DNA of 64,000 nt, taken from the NCBI RefSeq assembly GCF_021117425.1, contig NZ_CP088298.1, forward strand, positions 3,782,001 through 3,846,000, in the 5' to 3' direction. The position numbers and the translations under genes were made by a program. The DNA is from Brevibacterium zhoupengii. GTDB taxonomy: Bacteria > Actinomycetota > Actinomycetes > Actinomycetales > Brevibacteriaceae. This document shows, one piece after another, positions 9,135-17,491 of this stretch. Below the pieces are notes generated by a model, which saw only the letters and a list, made by a program, of their open reading frames with translations, did no database searches and had not been told where the DNA came from. The number at the start of each line of letters is the position of its first letter. Within the stretch, counting starts at the first letter, position 1.

Positions 9135-9147
9135 ATTGTCACACAAT
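9135..9147. promoter_or_regulatory. GntR-type operator box 2 (upstream of the aldehyde dehydrogenase)
   Basis: Perfect palindrome ATTGT-CAC-ACAAT, 217 bp upstream of the dehydrogenase start. On the minus strand it reads ATTGTGTGACAAT, one base from the 18803 box core. Confidence 0.65.
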
Positions 9148-9363
9148 GACTGACAGAGCATCGTGCGGCGCAGGAGACGCAGGCAAGCGCGGCGAGTGCT
9201 GCAGGGACGCGCGACGACAACAGCTCTGCGGCAGACTGAGACCGAATCGGCCGCGTCCGCCCATACAGCCGCGGCCGAGACACAGCGGCAGCCGGCACAC
9301 AGCCGCTGTCTGAACACAGCCCAAAACTTCAGAACACAATCGCGAAAATCAATGAGGAGCATT

Positions 9364-10740
9364 ATGTCGAACTACCGAGTCCAGAACCCTGCTACCGGTG
9401 AGGTCGTCGAGGAATTCACCGAGGCCACCGATGCACAGATCGACACCGCCGTCAGCGCCGCGCACGCCGCCTACCTGTCGTGGAAAGACACCGACATCCA
9501 GGAACGTGCCGCAATCGTGCGTCGCGCAGCGGCGCTGTTCATGGAGCGCAAAGATGAACTAGCCGCAGCCATATGCCTCGAGATGGGCAAATCGATGGCC
9601 GAATCATATGACGAAGTCGAATTCGCCGCGGACATCATCGACTACTACGGTGTCCATGGCCCCACTCTGGCCACCGACTATCAGATCCCGTCCACGATCC
9701 CCGGCACTGCTCGAATCGAGGCCCTGCCAGTCGGCGCCCTCCTCGGTGTCATGCCATGGAACTTCCCGTATTACCAGGTGGCCCGGTTCGCCGCTCCCAA
9801 CCTCGTCCTCGGCAACACCATCATGCTCAAACACGCCGACGTCTGCGGTCGCTCCGCTCTGCTCATCGAGGACATCTTCCGTGAGGCCGGAGTCCCCGAA
9901 GGCGGATACTCGCACCTCTTCGCCAACCATGACCAGATCGCGTCCATCATCGCCGATCCTCGAGTTCAAGGAGTGTCACTGACCGGCTCGGAACGCGCCG
10001 GAGCGATCATCGGTGCGCAGGCAGGCCGGAACCTCAAGAAGGCGGTCCTCGAGCTCGGCGGCATCGATCCGATGGTCGTGCTCGACTCCGACGATGTCGC
10101 AGCCGTGGCTCGAGAGGCTTGGGAGTTCCGCGTCTACAATGCCGGCCAGGTCTGCAATTCGAACAAACGGCTCATCGTCATGGCTGACATCTACGAAGAA
10201 TTCGTCGCCGAACTCGTCCGCCTGGCCACCGACCTCGCCCCCGGCGACCCGGCGCACCTGGGCGAAGGCGAATACGTCCCTCTGTCCTCTCGCGCAGCCG
10301 CCGAGACCGTCGATGCCCAGGTCCGCAAGGCTGTGGCCGAAGGCGCGAAGGTACTCGCCGGTGGTGACCTCTCGGCCGGCCCCGGTGCCTACTACTCCCC
10401 CACCGTACTCGTCGACGTTCCTCGAAATTCTCAGTCATATGGCGAAGAGATCTTCGGTCCCGTCGCAACCGTGTACAAGGTCTCCTCCGACGCCGAGGCG
10501 CTCGAACTCGCCAACGACTGCGCGCTCGGACTCGGCGGGTCAGTCTTCTCCACCGATGAAGCACGCGCCGACAAGGTCGCAGCTCAGCTCGAGGTGGGAA
10601 TGACACACGTCAACACCATCGCCGCAGAGGCCGCTGAAATGCCCTTCGGAGGTGTCAAACGCTCCGGCTTCGGTCGTGAGATGGGACCGATCGGCATGGG
10701 CGAGTTCGTCAACAAGCGCCTCCATTTCATCGCGAGGTGA
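9364..10740 (+). CDS. NAD(P)-dependent semialdehyde dehydrogenase (succinate / alpha-ketoglutarate semialdehyde type)
   Basis: The start is ATG 9364 with TGAGGAG upstream; the open frame extends further but without a ribosome site. The 458-residue protein belongs to the aldehyde dehydrogenase superfamily and resembles single-domain succinate-semialdehyde dehydrogenases. It has 'VMPWNFPYYQVARFAAPNL', the 'LTGSERAGAIIG' nucleotide site, 'KKAVLELGGIDPMVVL' with the general base, and catalytic C264 in 'NAGQVCNSNKR'. In the hydroxyproline pathway the last step is oxidation of alpha-ketoglutarate semialdehyde to 2-oxoglutarate. This gene shares an operator box with the other pathway genes and is the only semialdehyde dehydrogenase in the cluster, so I infer that role. 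Succinate semialdehyde is the alternative. Confidence 0.85.
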   Translation: MSNYRVQNPATGEVVEEFTEATDAQIDTAVSAAHAAYLSWKDTDIQERAAIVRRAAALFMERKDELAAAICLEMGKSMAESYDEVEFAADIIDYYGVHGPTLATDYQIPSTIPGTARIEALPVGALLGVMPWNFPYYQVARFAAPNLVLGNTIMLKHADVCGRSALLIEDIFREAGVPEGGYSHLFANHDQIASIIADPRVQGVSLTGSERAGAIIGAQAGRNLKKAVLELGGIDPMVVLDSDDVAAVAREAWEFRVYNAGQVCNSNKRLIVMADIYEEFVAELVRLATDLAPGDPAHLGEGEYVPLSSRAAAETVDAQVRKAVAEGAKVLAGGDLSAGPGAYYSPTVLVDVPRNSQSYGEEIFGPVATVYKVSSDAEALELANDCALGLGGSVFSTDEARADKVAAQLEVGMTHVNTIAAEAAEMPFGGVKRSGFGREMGPIGMGEFVNKRLHFIAR

Positions 10741-10795
10741 CCCCCACAACGTCGCGAGGTGACTTTGACATCATCGCGAGGTGACCCAGCGAGAC
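10730..10795 (+). repeat. 22-bp direct repeat, 3 units, containing the stop codon
   Basis: TCGCGAGGTGAC occurs at 10730, 10752 and 10774 with an exact 22-bp period; the remaining ten bases of each unit differ. The first copy includes the TGA stop (10738-10740) of the dehydrogenase. The array abuts the terminator hairpin. Confidence 0.85.
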
Positions 10796-10841
10796 GGCGA
10801 GGGGAGCAGACACTATGAGTGCCCGCTCCCCTCGCCGTCTC
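10791..10841 (+). terminator. strong hairpin terminator after the aldehyde dehydrogenase
   Basis: A 17-bp perfect inverted repeat (10791-10807 with 10825-10841, GAGACGGCGAGGGGAGC and its complement) has a 17-nt loop that includes a further CACT/AGTG stem. No U-tract, as is common in high-GC actinobacteria. Confidence 0.8.
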
Positions 10842-11154
10842 TGTGAATGCGGTGCTGGCTTCTGCGCCGTCGCACGCAATTGTCCGACCGACTGCTCCCG
10901 AAGGCATAGATCACCACAGATTGTCTGGCGACCGCAGCTATTCGACATAGTGGATGTAGTCGACCAACACGACTTCATAACACTTCTGTGCCGAGCCCCG
11001 GATCAACTCTCGATATTGCGCAGAAGTCGCTATATGGTCGATTGTATGACACACCGGCGGGAGGATCGTGTCTGTCCGTCACCCTGATGGGCCCCGCCAT
11101 ACCGTGCAGGGTCGACCCGGAGCAGGGTCGGCATTTTGACGAAGAGAGACAAAG
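10842..11154 (+). promoter_or_regulatory. upstream region of the amino-acid ABC transporter with GntR-type box 3 (11041-11053)
   Basis: No gene is visible in this 313-bp stretch. It is relatively AT-rich around 10925-11055. The box ATTGTATGACACA at 11041-11053 shares its first 11 bases with the perfect palindrome at 18804 but is degenerate in the right arm. It lies about 100 bp before the binding-protein start, and an AAAGATG ribosome context precedes ATG 11155. Confidence 0.6.
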
Positions 11155-11997
11155 ATGTCCAAGACAAGTCAAATCATCATCGCCATCGTTGCCGTCATCG
11201 TACTCGCGTTGGCGGGCGGCTATTTCGGAGCCGGGCTCCGGTCCGGAGGCGGTGCTGGGGGCACCGAGAACGGCGCCTGGATCCAGAAGATCAAGGACCA
11301 AGGCGAGCTCCGAGTCGGAATCGCATCGGCTCCCCCGATGACCGGAGAGCAGGAGGACGGGAAGATGGGCGGGCCGAATGTGCTGCCGCTGCAGAACCTC
11401 GCCGATGAGATGGGAGTGAAGTTCACTCCCGTCGCAGCGGAATGGTCGAAGATGGTCTCCGGCCTGCAGGCCGACAGGTTCGACGTCGGCGCCTACCTCG
11501 ACGCCACCTCGGAACGCTCCCTGGCCATTCAGTTCACCGACCCTGTCTACACCTATGAAGGTGTCTGGATCGTCAAGGCTGATTCCGGGCTGAAGTCCAC
11601 CGAGGACATCCTCAAAAAGAAGAAGCCAGTCGCCGTGGCAACGGGCACCTCGTACGAACGACGGGTCGTCGACCTCGGCGTCGACATCGTCAACGCCGAG
11701 GCGATCCCACAGTCGGTCACCGCCATGGAATCGGGCCGTGCCATCGCCGCGTTCGGCGATCTGCCGACTCTGGCTGATGCCGCCCAGAAGAACAAGTCAC
11801 TGAAGATCGTGCGCCCCCAGCCCGTCATCTTCAAGAGCGACTCGAACTACGGAGTCAGCGCGGACATCGATCCTCGCTCCCTGCAGGTCATCAATATCGC
11901 AATCCAGAACGCGAAGAACGACGGTTCCTTCGATGCTGCGCTGGAGAAGGCGGGAGTCGTGAGTGCCGACGACCTCGGCGATCTCGCAATGAAGTGA
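11155..11997 (+). CDS. amino-acid ABC transporter substrate-binding protein
   Basis: The 280-residue protein has an N-terminal membrane segment (residues 6-28) followed by a type II periplasmic-binding fold of the polar amino-acid family (SBP_bac_3). Visible motifs are 'GELRVGIASAPPMTG', 'QFTDPVYTYEGVWIVKADSG' and a hinge region 'VAVATGTSYERRV'. No lipobox cysteine is present, so it is probably an uncleaved membrane-anchored or secreted form rather than a lipoprotein, which is unusual for a Gram-positive binding protein. It heads a three-gene unit with a permease and an ATPase. In this cluster it most likely captures hydroxyproline, proline or related amino acids; the ligand is inference. Confidence 0.88.
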   Translation: MSKTSQIIIAIVAVIVLALAGGYFGAGLRSGGGAGGTENGAWIQKIKDQGELRVGIASAPPMTGEQEDGKMGGPNVLPLQNLADEMGVKFTPVAAEWSKMVSGLQADRFDVGAYLDATSERSLAIQFTDPVYTYEGVWIVKADSGLKSTEDILKKKKPVAVATGTSYERRVVDLGVDIVNAEAIPQSVTAMESGRAIAAFGDLPTLADAAQKNKSLKIVRPQPVIFKSDSNYGVSADIDPRSLQVINIAIQNAKNDGSFDAALEKAGVVSADDLGDLAMK

Positions 11998-12029
11998 TCG
12001 ACCTCGCCTGAAGGCAGAAGGGAATTCCC

Positions 12030-12767
12030 ATGAATTACACGTTCGACTGGAGCGTGGTCTCGAACAACCTTCCACGGTTGCTCGAAGGCCTGCTCCTGAC
12101 CGTGGAGATCGCGGTCATCGTCATCGTACTCAGTATGATCATCGCAATCCCGCTGGCTCTGCTGCGCATGTCCAATATCGAGGTGGTGCGCTGGCTCGCC
12201 CAGATCTACATCGAGATCTTCCGCTGCACGCCGCTGCTGGTGCAGCTGTTCTGGGTCTACTACGCATTGCCGACCCTGACAGGGATCACCATCCCCGGCA
12301 CGATCTCGGCGATCATCGCGCTCACCCTCAACCTCACCGCCTTCATGGCAGAGGCCTATCGCAGCGGATTCCAATCGGTCCCACCTGAACAGGTCGAGGC
12401 CGGGAAGATGCTGCGGCTGACTCGGTTTCAGCAGATTCGTCACATCATCGTCCCGCAGGCGCTCAAACAGCAGCTGCCGGTGATCATGTCGCTGAATATC
12501 TCGATATTCAAAGACACCGCGCTGGTCTCGACGATCGCTGTGGCAGACCTGATGTTCACCGCGAACAAGATCTCCACCGAGTCCTACCGAGCCCTGGAGA
12601 TCCTCACCGTCGCCGCGCTGATGTACTTCATCATCGCGTTCCCGGCCTCGCTTATCCTGAGCAAGATCGAGCGCAACCTCATGGCCACCGGCAACGTGCG
12701 AGGCACCCGCAGGAAGAGCTTGGCCGCACAGATGGCTCCCGGAACGAAAGTCGAGGTCAAACCATGA
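12030..12767 (+). CDS. polar amino-acid ABC transporter permease (HisM/GlnP type)
   Basis: The 245-residue permease has about five membrane spans and the conserved coupling-helix region 'EAYRSGFQSVPPEQVEAGKMLRLTRFQQIRHIIVPQAL' with the EAA-loop signature. The N-terminal motif 'IYIEIFRCTPLLVQLFW' is diagnostic of the His/Glu/Gln/Arg/opine permease family. As only one permease gene is present, it probably acts as a homodimer. It begins 32 bp after the binding-protein gene, and its stop overlaps the ATPase start in an ATGA. Confidence 0.92.
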   Translation: MNYTFDWSVVSNNLPRLLEGLLLTVEIAVIVIVLSMIIAIPLALLRMSNIEVVRWLAQIYIEIFRCTPLLVQLFWVYYALPTLTGITIPGTISAIIALTLNLTAFMAEAYRSGFQSVPPEQVEAGKMLRLTRFQQIRHIIVPQALKQQLPVIMSLNISIFKDTALVSTIAVADLMFTANKISTESYRALEILTVAALMYFIIAFPASLILSKIERNLMATGNVRGTRRKSLAAQMAPGTKVEVKP

Positions 12768-13567
12768 GCGAGAACACGACTGCCCACACCGGGATGCATA
12801 GGGACATCTCCGCGAAATCCGGCGACGTGCTCGTGTCCTGCCGCGGACTGCAGAAGAGCTTCGGAGACCGTGAGGTCATGAAGAGCATCGACTTCGACAT
12901 GCTGGCCGGTGACATCACCGTCATCATCGGCAGGTCGGGATCGGGCAAGTCCACGCTTCTGCGGGCCATCGCCGGACTCACCGACCCCGATGCCGGCACG
13001 ATGACATTCGACGGTGAGGTCGTGTTCGAGGACGCCAAACGCACTCCGGCATGGAAGCAGGTCGACTCCCATGTCGGCATGATCTTCCAGAGCTACACCC
13101 TGTGGCCGCACATGGATGTGCTCAAGAACCTCACCTTGGCCCCGCGAAAACGGCTGGGCATGTCGGAGTCAGCGGCGCTGGAGCGGGCAGAGAAGGCCCT
13201 CGCCGAGGTGGGGATGTCCGATCATATCCACTCCCGCCCCAGCGAACTCTCCGGTGGTGAGCGGCAGCGAGTGGCGATCGCCCGTGCACTGATGATGCGG
13301 CCGAAGCTTCTGCTCTGCGACGAGATCACGAGTGCTCTCGATCCGCCGGTGGCGGCCGAGGTCCTCGATGTCCTGCGCAGGCTCAAAGAAGAGGAGGGCA
13401 TCGCCGTCGCCCTGGTCACGCACGATATGGCGTTCGCGTCGAAGGCCGCCGACCGGGTCGTGTTCTTCCATCAGGGAGAGATCGCGGTGAATGCGACTCC
13501 GGACGACGCGTTCAACAAGACCGAGGACCCGGAGCTGAAGAAGTTCATCGACGCTGTCCGGTTCTGA
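12764..13567 (+). CDS. polar amino-acid ABC transporter ATP-binding protein
   Basis: The 267-residue ABC ATPase has Walker A 'GRSGSGKST', Q-loop 'GMIFQSYTLWPHMDVLKNL', signature 'LSGGERQRVAIARAL', Walker B 'LLLCDEITSAL' and switch His in 'ALVTHDM'. It matches the GlnQ/HisP family. The first ~25 residues are a non-conserved extension. A strong hairpin follows the gene. It energises import by the two preceding gene products. Confidence 0.93.
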   Translation: MSENTTAHTGMHRDISAKSGDVLVSCRGLQKSFGDREVMKSIDFDMLAGDITVIIGRSGSGKSTLLRAIAGLTDPDAGTMTFDGEVVFEDAKRTPAWKQVDSHVGMIFQSYTLWPHMDVLKNLTLAPRKRLGMSESAALERAEKALAEVGMSDHIHSRPSELSGGERQRVAIARALMMRPKLLLCDEITSALDPPVAAEVLDVLRRLKEEEGIAVALVTHDMAFASKAADRVVFFHQGEIAVNATPDDAFNKTEDPELKKFIDAVRF

Positions 13568-13612
13568 GTCGCAGTGATGACTGTCCGACCTGGAGCTGTG
13601 CAGTCCTGATCG

Positions 13613-13662
13613 GGGGCCGACTATGTGCGCGTGACACTCGCTCAGCGCACGTAGTCGGCCCC
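13613..13662. terminator. bidirectional terminator that overlaps the end of an SDR gene
   Basis: Two 18-bp arms (13613-13630 and 13645-13662) pair with one G-U, separated by a 14-nt loop. The right arm encodes the last six codons of the convergent SDR gene, so the terminator is partly coding sequence. Confidence 0.8.
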
Positions 13663-14397
13663 TGTGATGTCGAGTGTCGACCCCGTCAGATGTCGAGATC
13701 GCCCCGAGGACAGGAAGGCCACTAGCTCTGCGACGTCCTCCGGCGGGGTGACTTCGCGCAAAGGAAGTCCGGCCAGTACGTCATCGGCGATGGCACCGGC
13801 GGACAGACCGGTTTTGACCCACCCAGGGGAGATTGCGTAGGCGAGGACTCCTTGGCCCCCATAACCGCGTGCGATGCCCTTCGTCAGACTGAGCAGGCCG
13901 CCCTTCGCCGCGCCGTAGGCCAGATGGGCTGCGTCATCGCCGCGATGCGCCGAGCGGCTCGTGATGTTGATGATCGACCCACCGCCCTGTGCAGGAAAAT
14001 CGACGAGGGCGCATCTGCACAGATCAGCTGCGGCGATGAGGTTGAGCTGCAGATTCGCCGACCACCCGCTCGACCATTCCCCTGCATCGTCGACGGGTGA
14101 GGCGATCCACGCTCCGGCATTGTTGATCAGAGTGTCGATGCTGCCGAGGGCCGCACGCGCGGCCTCCCACAGGGTTTCGGCGGTGCCGGGCCGCGACAGG
14201 TCTCCGGGTACGATTCGGACACGCTCACCGAGCTCATCCGCGAGCGAGCGTGCAGCGGTCTCGTCGGAGTTGTAGTGGATCACCACGTCCGCGCCGTCGC
14301 GATGGAGCGCCCGGACGATGGCCGCGCCGATCCCTTTCGATCCGCCGGTGACGAGGATCTTCCTGCCGCAGAGCGGGCCGCGATCTGCCGTGGTCAT
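13642..14397 (-). CDS. short-chain dehydrogenase/reductase (SDR)
   Basis: The 251-residue classical SDR has the nucleotide-binding 'LVTGGSKGIGAAI', 'NNAG' (LINNAGAW), the active-site Ser in 'INITSRS' and the catalytic Y-x-x-x-K in 'LAYGAAKGG'. It probably oxidises or reduces a hydroxyl group on a small substrate with NAD(P). It is last in the minus-strand catabolic unit, 124 bp after another SDR gene. A role in a hydroxy-amino-acid side branch is possible, but the substrate is unknown. Confidence 0.88.
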   Translation of the reverse strand: MTTADRGPLCGRKILVTGGSKGIGAAIVRALHRDGADVVIHYNSDETAARSLADELGERVRIVPGDLSRPGTAETLWEAARAALGSIDTLINNAGAWIASPVDDAGEWSSGWSANLQLNLIAAADLCRCALVDFPAQGGGSIINITSRSAHRGDDAAHLAYGAAKGGLLSLTKGIARGYGGQGVLAYAISPGWVKTGLSAGAIADDVLAGLPLREVTPPEDVAELVAFLSSGRSRHLTGSTLDITGADYVR

Positions 14398-14521
14398 GGT
14401 GCTCTCCTTAGGTGACTGCTCATTCCTGGTGGCAGGTCAGCTCGGCTGTTGGACACTTGTAGACATCGATCGGTTCTGGTGACTGACCGGCGCCAGGTCA
14501 ACCGGCGCTGTTCGCTGTCGT

Positions 14522-15268
14522 TCATCCCACCTGTTGGGCGCCGGCGATCTCGACAGCGGCACCGGAGACGAACGAGGCTCGGTCGCTGAGCAGGAAGGTC
14601 GTCAGTTCGGCGACTTCGTGCGGTCTGCCCAGCCTGCCGAGCGGTATCGATGCAGCGAGCTCGGCCTCGGTGGTTCCTGAGTCATCGAGCTTCTGCTGCA
14701 GCATCGGTGTGAGGATCTCGCCCGGGCAGACCGAATTCACTCGGACACCGGCCGGCCCGTAGTCACGAGCCAGACTACGGCTGATTGATGTGACCGCGGC
14801 CTTCGAACTGTTGTAGGCGATGTGACCGCCGGCCGGCTGCAGGCCCCACTGGGACGCGATGTTGACGATGGCTCCGGCGCCGGCATCGATCATCACAGGC
14901 AGCACCGCGCGGCACAGTCGCATGACCGCATCGACGTTGACGGCATAGGTCAGCGCCCAGTCATCATCATCGATCTCCAGCAGCGCACCACGCCGCATCA
15001 CGCCGGCGCAGTTGACCACGCCGTCGATGGTTCCGAAACGCTCGAGCACCTCGGCGATGGCCCTGTCACAGCCTTCGACCGTCGAGATGTCGGTGAGGAA
15101 TGGGACGATCCGGTGAGCCACCTCGGCCCGAAGACCTGGATCAGGATGGGGCTGCACTCGGTCGAGCGCAGCAACTTGGGCTCCCTGGCGGGCACAGGCG
15201 GCGGCGATCGCCGTCCCGATTCCGCCGGCCGCACCGGTGACGAGAACCGTTCTGCCTTCAAGTTCCAT
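14522..15268 (-). CDS. short-chain dehydrogenase/reductase (SDR)
   Basis: The chosen start (ATG 15268, 'MELEGRTVLVTGAAGGIG') places the Rossmann motif at the N-terminus and avoids overlap with the epimerase gene, whose stop is 13 bp away. The 248-residue protein has 'VNCAGV', 'VNIASQWGLQ' and 'IAYNSSKAAV' (Tyr/Lys catalytic pair). It resembles 3-oxoacyl reductase-like or polyol dehydrogenases. The tight spacing suggests co-transcription with the epimerase; the substrate is unknown. Confidence 0.87.
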   Translation of the reverse strand: MELEGRTVLVTGAAGGIGTAIAAACARQGAQVAALDRVQPHPDPGLRAEVAHRIVPFLTDISTVEGCDRAIAEVLERFGTIDGVVNCAGVMRRGALLEIDDDDWALTYAVNVDAVMRLCRAVLPVMIDAGAGAIVNIASQWGLQPAGGHIAYNSSKAAVTSISRSLARDYGPAGVRVNSVCPGEILTPMLQQKLDDSGTTEAELAASIPLGRLGRPHEVAELTTFLLSDRASFVSGAAVEIAGAQQVG

Positions 15269-15281
15269 GTTCGTTCCGATC

Positions 15282-16367
15282 TCAGTCCTCGGCAGTGAGC
15301 TTGCCGACGCCGAGTCCCCAGATGTCAGCCACGGTGTAGCCCACCGGGAACGGGTCGTCGGATTCGACGACAAGCTGCTGGAACCCGGTGATCCATCCGC
15401 GGCCGCTGATCGAGGGGATCACACCGGGGAGGTCTCCCACGGTGACTGTGTCCTTCACTTCGGCGGTGAATGTGGTGCCCATCATTGATTCGTGGATGAA
15501 CGTCTCCCCGATCGCGAGTTCACCTCGAGCATGCATCGCGGCCACCTTGGCGCTGGTGCCCGTCCCACACGGGGAGCGGTCGAGAGTACCCGCCCATGTG
15601 CTCTCATTGCCGAGATCGACCTCTCCATTGGGTAGGACGACGGCATTGCGCCCATCGGTGCCCTCGGTCTGCGCGGGCCCGTGGAGCATCGGCAGTCCAA
15701 TCGAGTTGAGCTCAGGGATGAGCGGGTGCTGAACGTCGAAGGCCTCATCTGCGGCTTTCCGAAGCACCGATGCCGCCCTGATGATCTCTTTGGCGTTTCC
15801 CGGCTCCAAAGCGACGCCGAGGTTCTCCGCCTTCGTCTGGACATAGAATTGACCCCCGAAGACGATGTCGACCGGGACGGTGCCGTAGCCGGGGACGTCG
15901 AGGGGAAGGTCGAGTCCGTGGACGAAGGCCGGGACGTTGTCGAAGGTCACCTTCGTCGCTCGTCCGTTCACCACCTCGGCGCGCACGGTGACGTTGCCCG
16001 CGGCGGTGTCGACACGCAGGGTTGTGATCGGCTCGACGACGTCGATTGCGCCGGTCTCGATCAGCGCGGTGACCGAACAGATGAGATTCGATCCCGACAT
16101 CGGCCGGAATCCTCCCTGCTCCATGACGATCATTCCGAAGTCACAGCTCGGATCCACCGGTGGGACGATGAGCGGAGAGCAGAGCCCGGGATAACCTCGG
16201 GGCTCTTGGAGGACCAAGGTGCGCAAGTCGTCCAAATTCTCTTCGCAGTAGCGCAGACGCTCGGCCATCGTCGCACCCTTGACCCGGAGGCCCGAGCCCA
16301 GGAGGACTCTGCCGGGCTCTCCGGCGGCGTGCACGTCGACGGCCTGAATGAGCTGCCTGTTGGTCAT
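15282..16367 (-). CDS. proline-racemase-family 4-hydroxyproline 2-epimerase (or 3-hydroxyproline dehydratase)
   Basis: From ATG 16367 (GAGAGG upstream) the protein has 361 residues, the usual length for the proline racemase superfamily. The C-terminal catalytic cysteine C267 sits in 'DRSPCGTGTSA'. The first catalytic position, usually Cys in 'MCGH', is Ser91 in 'RPMSGSNLICS'. In this family Cys/Cys, Ser/Cys and Thr/Cys pairs are known, the last typical of trans-3-hydroxyproline dehydratases. A DapA-like deaminase, an amine oxidase and a semialdehyde dehydrogenase sit beside it, so epimerisation of trans-4-hydroxy-L-proline to cis-4-hydroxy-D-proline is the best call. The open frame extends to 16628 but overlaps the DapA-like gene. 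Confidence 0.87.
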   Translation of the reverse strand: MTNRQLIQAVDVHAAGEPGRVLLGSGLRVKGATMAERLRYCEENLDDLRTLVLQEPRGYPGLCSPLIVPPVDPSCDFGMIVMEQGGFRPMSGSNLICSVTALIETGAIDVVEPITTLRVDTAAGNVTVRAEVVNGRATKVTFDNVPAFVHGLDLPLDVPGYGTVPVDIVFGGQFYVQTKAENLGVALEPGNAKEIIRAASVLRKAADEAFDVQHPLIPELNSIGLPMLHGPAQTEGTDGRNAVVLPNGEVDLGNESTWAGTLDRSPCGTGTSAKVAAMHARGELAIGETFIHESMMGTTFTAEVKDTVTVGDLPGVIPSISGRGWITGFQQLVVESDDPFPVGYTVADIWGLGVGKLTAED

Positions 16368-16485
16368 GGTCTGAGCCTCTCGTTCGGAGTGTCTTGCCTG
16401 CTGCTGTGCACCGGCGGCAGACACCTGTTCTTCATCGGTCATGGCCGCCGCGGACAGAAGTCGGCAGCTGGTGGATGCTGATCCG

Positions 16486-17385
16486 TCAGGCGACGGTGTC
16501 GACGCCGGCGGCTTCGAGGAGTCCGCGCAGCTCGTCTCTGTATTCGGCGGCCAGAGGCTGGATCGGGCTGCGCGTCGGTCCGGCAGGCACGCCGACGAGC
16601 TCGACACCGGTCTTGATCGCACATGCATAGTTGTGGGACTCGAGGAAGACGCAGATCGGGTTGATCTTCGCCCAGAGCTCGCGAGCTCGCGGCAGATCGG
16701 CGTCTACGGCCAAAGCCTGGTACAGCTGCGCGCACAGACCGGGAATGATGCTCGCCGCGCCCCAGACACCCGCCTCAGCGCCGAGAGCCAGAGCGCTGAA
16801 GGTCAGGGTGTCCCAGCCGTTGAGGGCTTGGATGTCGTCTGCCTGGTCGAAATGGACCTCGGTGAATTTTGGGAAATCGCCGCCGGTGTCCTTGTAGCTC
16901 GCCACACCGGTCTCGCGGCCGAGTCGGCCGAATTCCTCGGGAGTCAGCTCGAGACCAGTGGCCGCAGGAATGTTGTAGAACATGATCGGGATGTCGACCG
17001 CTTCGGAGACCGCCTTGTAGTGGGCGATGACCTCGTCGAACGAGGGTGTGTCATAGAAGGGCGGGACGATCATGAGGGCATCGGCACCTGCCGCCTCGGC
17101 GTCGAGGCTGAGCTCGATCGTCTCTGCGGTGCCCAGCGCGCCGGTACCGGCGACGACCGGCACTCGACCTGCAGCTGCCTCGATGTATGCCCGGTTGGAG
17201 GCTTTGCGCTCGGCAACCGACTGAGCAGTGAACTCCCCGGTCGAACCGCCGGGGACCAGACCGTTGACGCCACCGGCGATGATGTGGTCGGCCTGAGCCT
17301 GAATGCCCGCCACGTCGATGTCCTTGCCATCGGCGGTGAACGGAGTGACGCAAGCGGCGAGGATGCCGGAGTAGGTGGAGGACAT
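16486..17385 (-). CDS. DapA-family aldolase/deaminase, probable pyrroline-4-hydroxy-2-carboxylate deaminase
   Basis: The 299-residue protein (ATG 17385, AAAGG seven bases upstream) is a class I aldolase of the dihydrodipicolinate synthase/N-acetylneuraminate lyase family. It has 'VPGGSTGEFTAQ' (the GG-S/T-TGE carboxylate loop), 'MFYNIPAATG' with the catalytic Tyr, and Schiff-base K165 in 'VASYKDTGGD'. Family members include pyrroline-4-hydroxy-2-carboxylate deaminase, which turns the product of D-hydroxyproline oxidation into alpha-ketoglutarate semialdehyde. The oxidase gene upstream and epimerase gene downstream make that the favoured function over DHDPS or KDG-type enzymes. Confidence 0.87.
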   Translation of the reverse strand: MSSTYSGILAACVTPFTADGKDIDVAGIQAQADHIIAGGVNGLVPGGSTGEFTAQSVAERKASNRAYIEAAAGRVPVVAGTGALGTAETIELSLDAEAAGADALMIVPPFYDTPSFDEVIAHYKAVSEAVDIPIMFYNIPAATGLELTPEEFGRLGRETGVASYKDTGGDFPKFTEVHFDQADDIQALNGWDTLTFSALALGAEAGVWGAASIIPGLCAQLYQALAVDADLPRARELWAKINPICVFLESHNYACAIKTGVELVGVPAGPTRSPIQPLAAEYRDELRGLLEAAGVDTVA

Positions 17386-17461
17386 GGGTGTGCCTTTCAT
17401 TTCGGTGTCACTCGCTCCACCGGGAGCGAGCGCTGATAGCGGATGTTTCGAACGGAGCGCG

Positions 17462-17479
17462 GTCACACATTCGTGTGAC
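17462..17479. promoter_or_regulatory. inverted repeat between oxidase and DapA-like genes
   Basis: Perfect 7-bp arms GTCACAC-ATTC-GTGTGAC in the 106-bp gap. On the transcript this is a small hairpin 13 bases after the oxidase stop. It may be an mRNA processing/stability element or an internal operator; it differs from the GntR box. Confidence 0.45.
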
Positions 17480-17491
17480 GCTGGGATGAGT

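Larger units (their letters stand above)
8882..9363. other. divergent regulatory region between usp-agcS and the aldehyde dehydrogenase
   Basis: About 480 bp without a supportable gene. It contains two copies of the ATTGTNTGACAAT-type box (8939-8951 and 9135-9147), one near each divergent unit, and a clear ribosome binding site (TGAGGAG) just before ATG 9364. The 200 bp between 9150 and 9350 show nothing recognisable. Confidence 0.6.

Noticed and set aside
15282..16628. N-terminally extended epimerase
   Set aside because: The extension overlaps the DapA-like gene and is not conserved; a ribosome site precedes ATG 16367.
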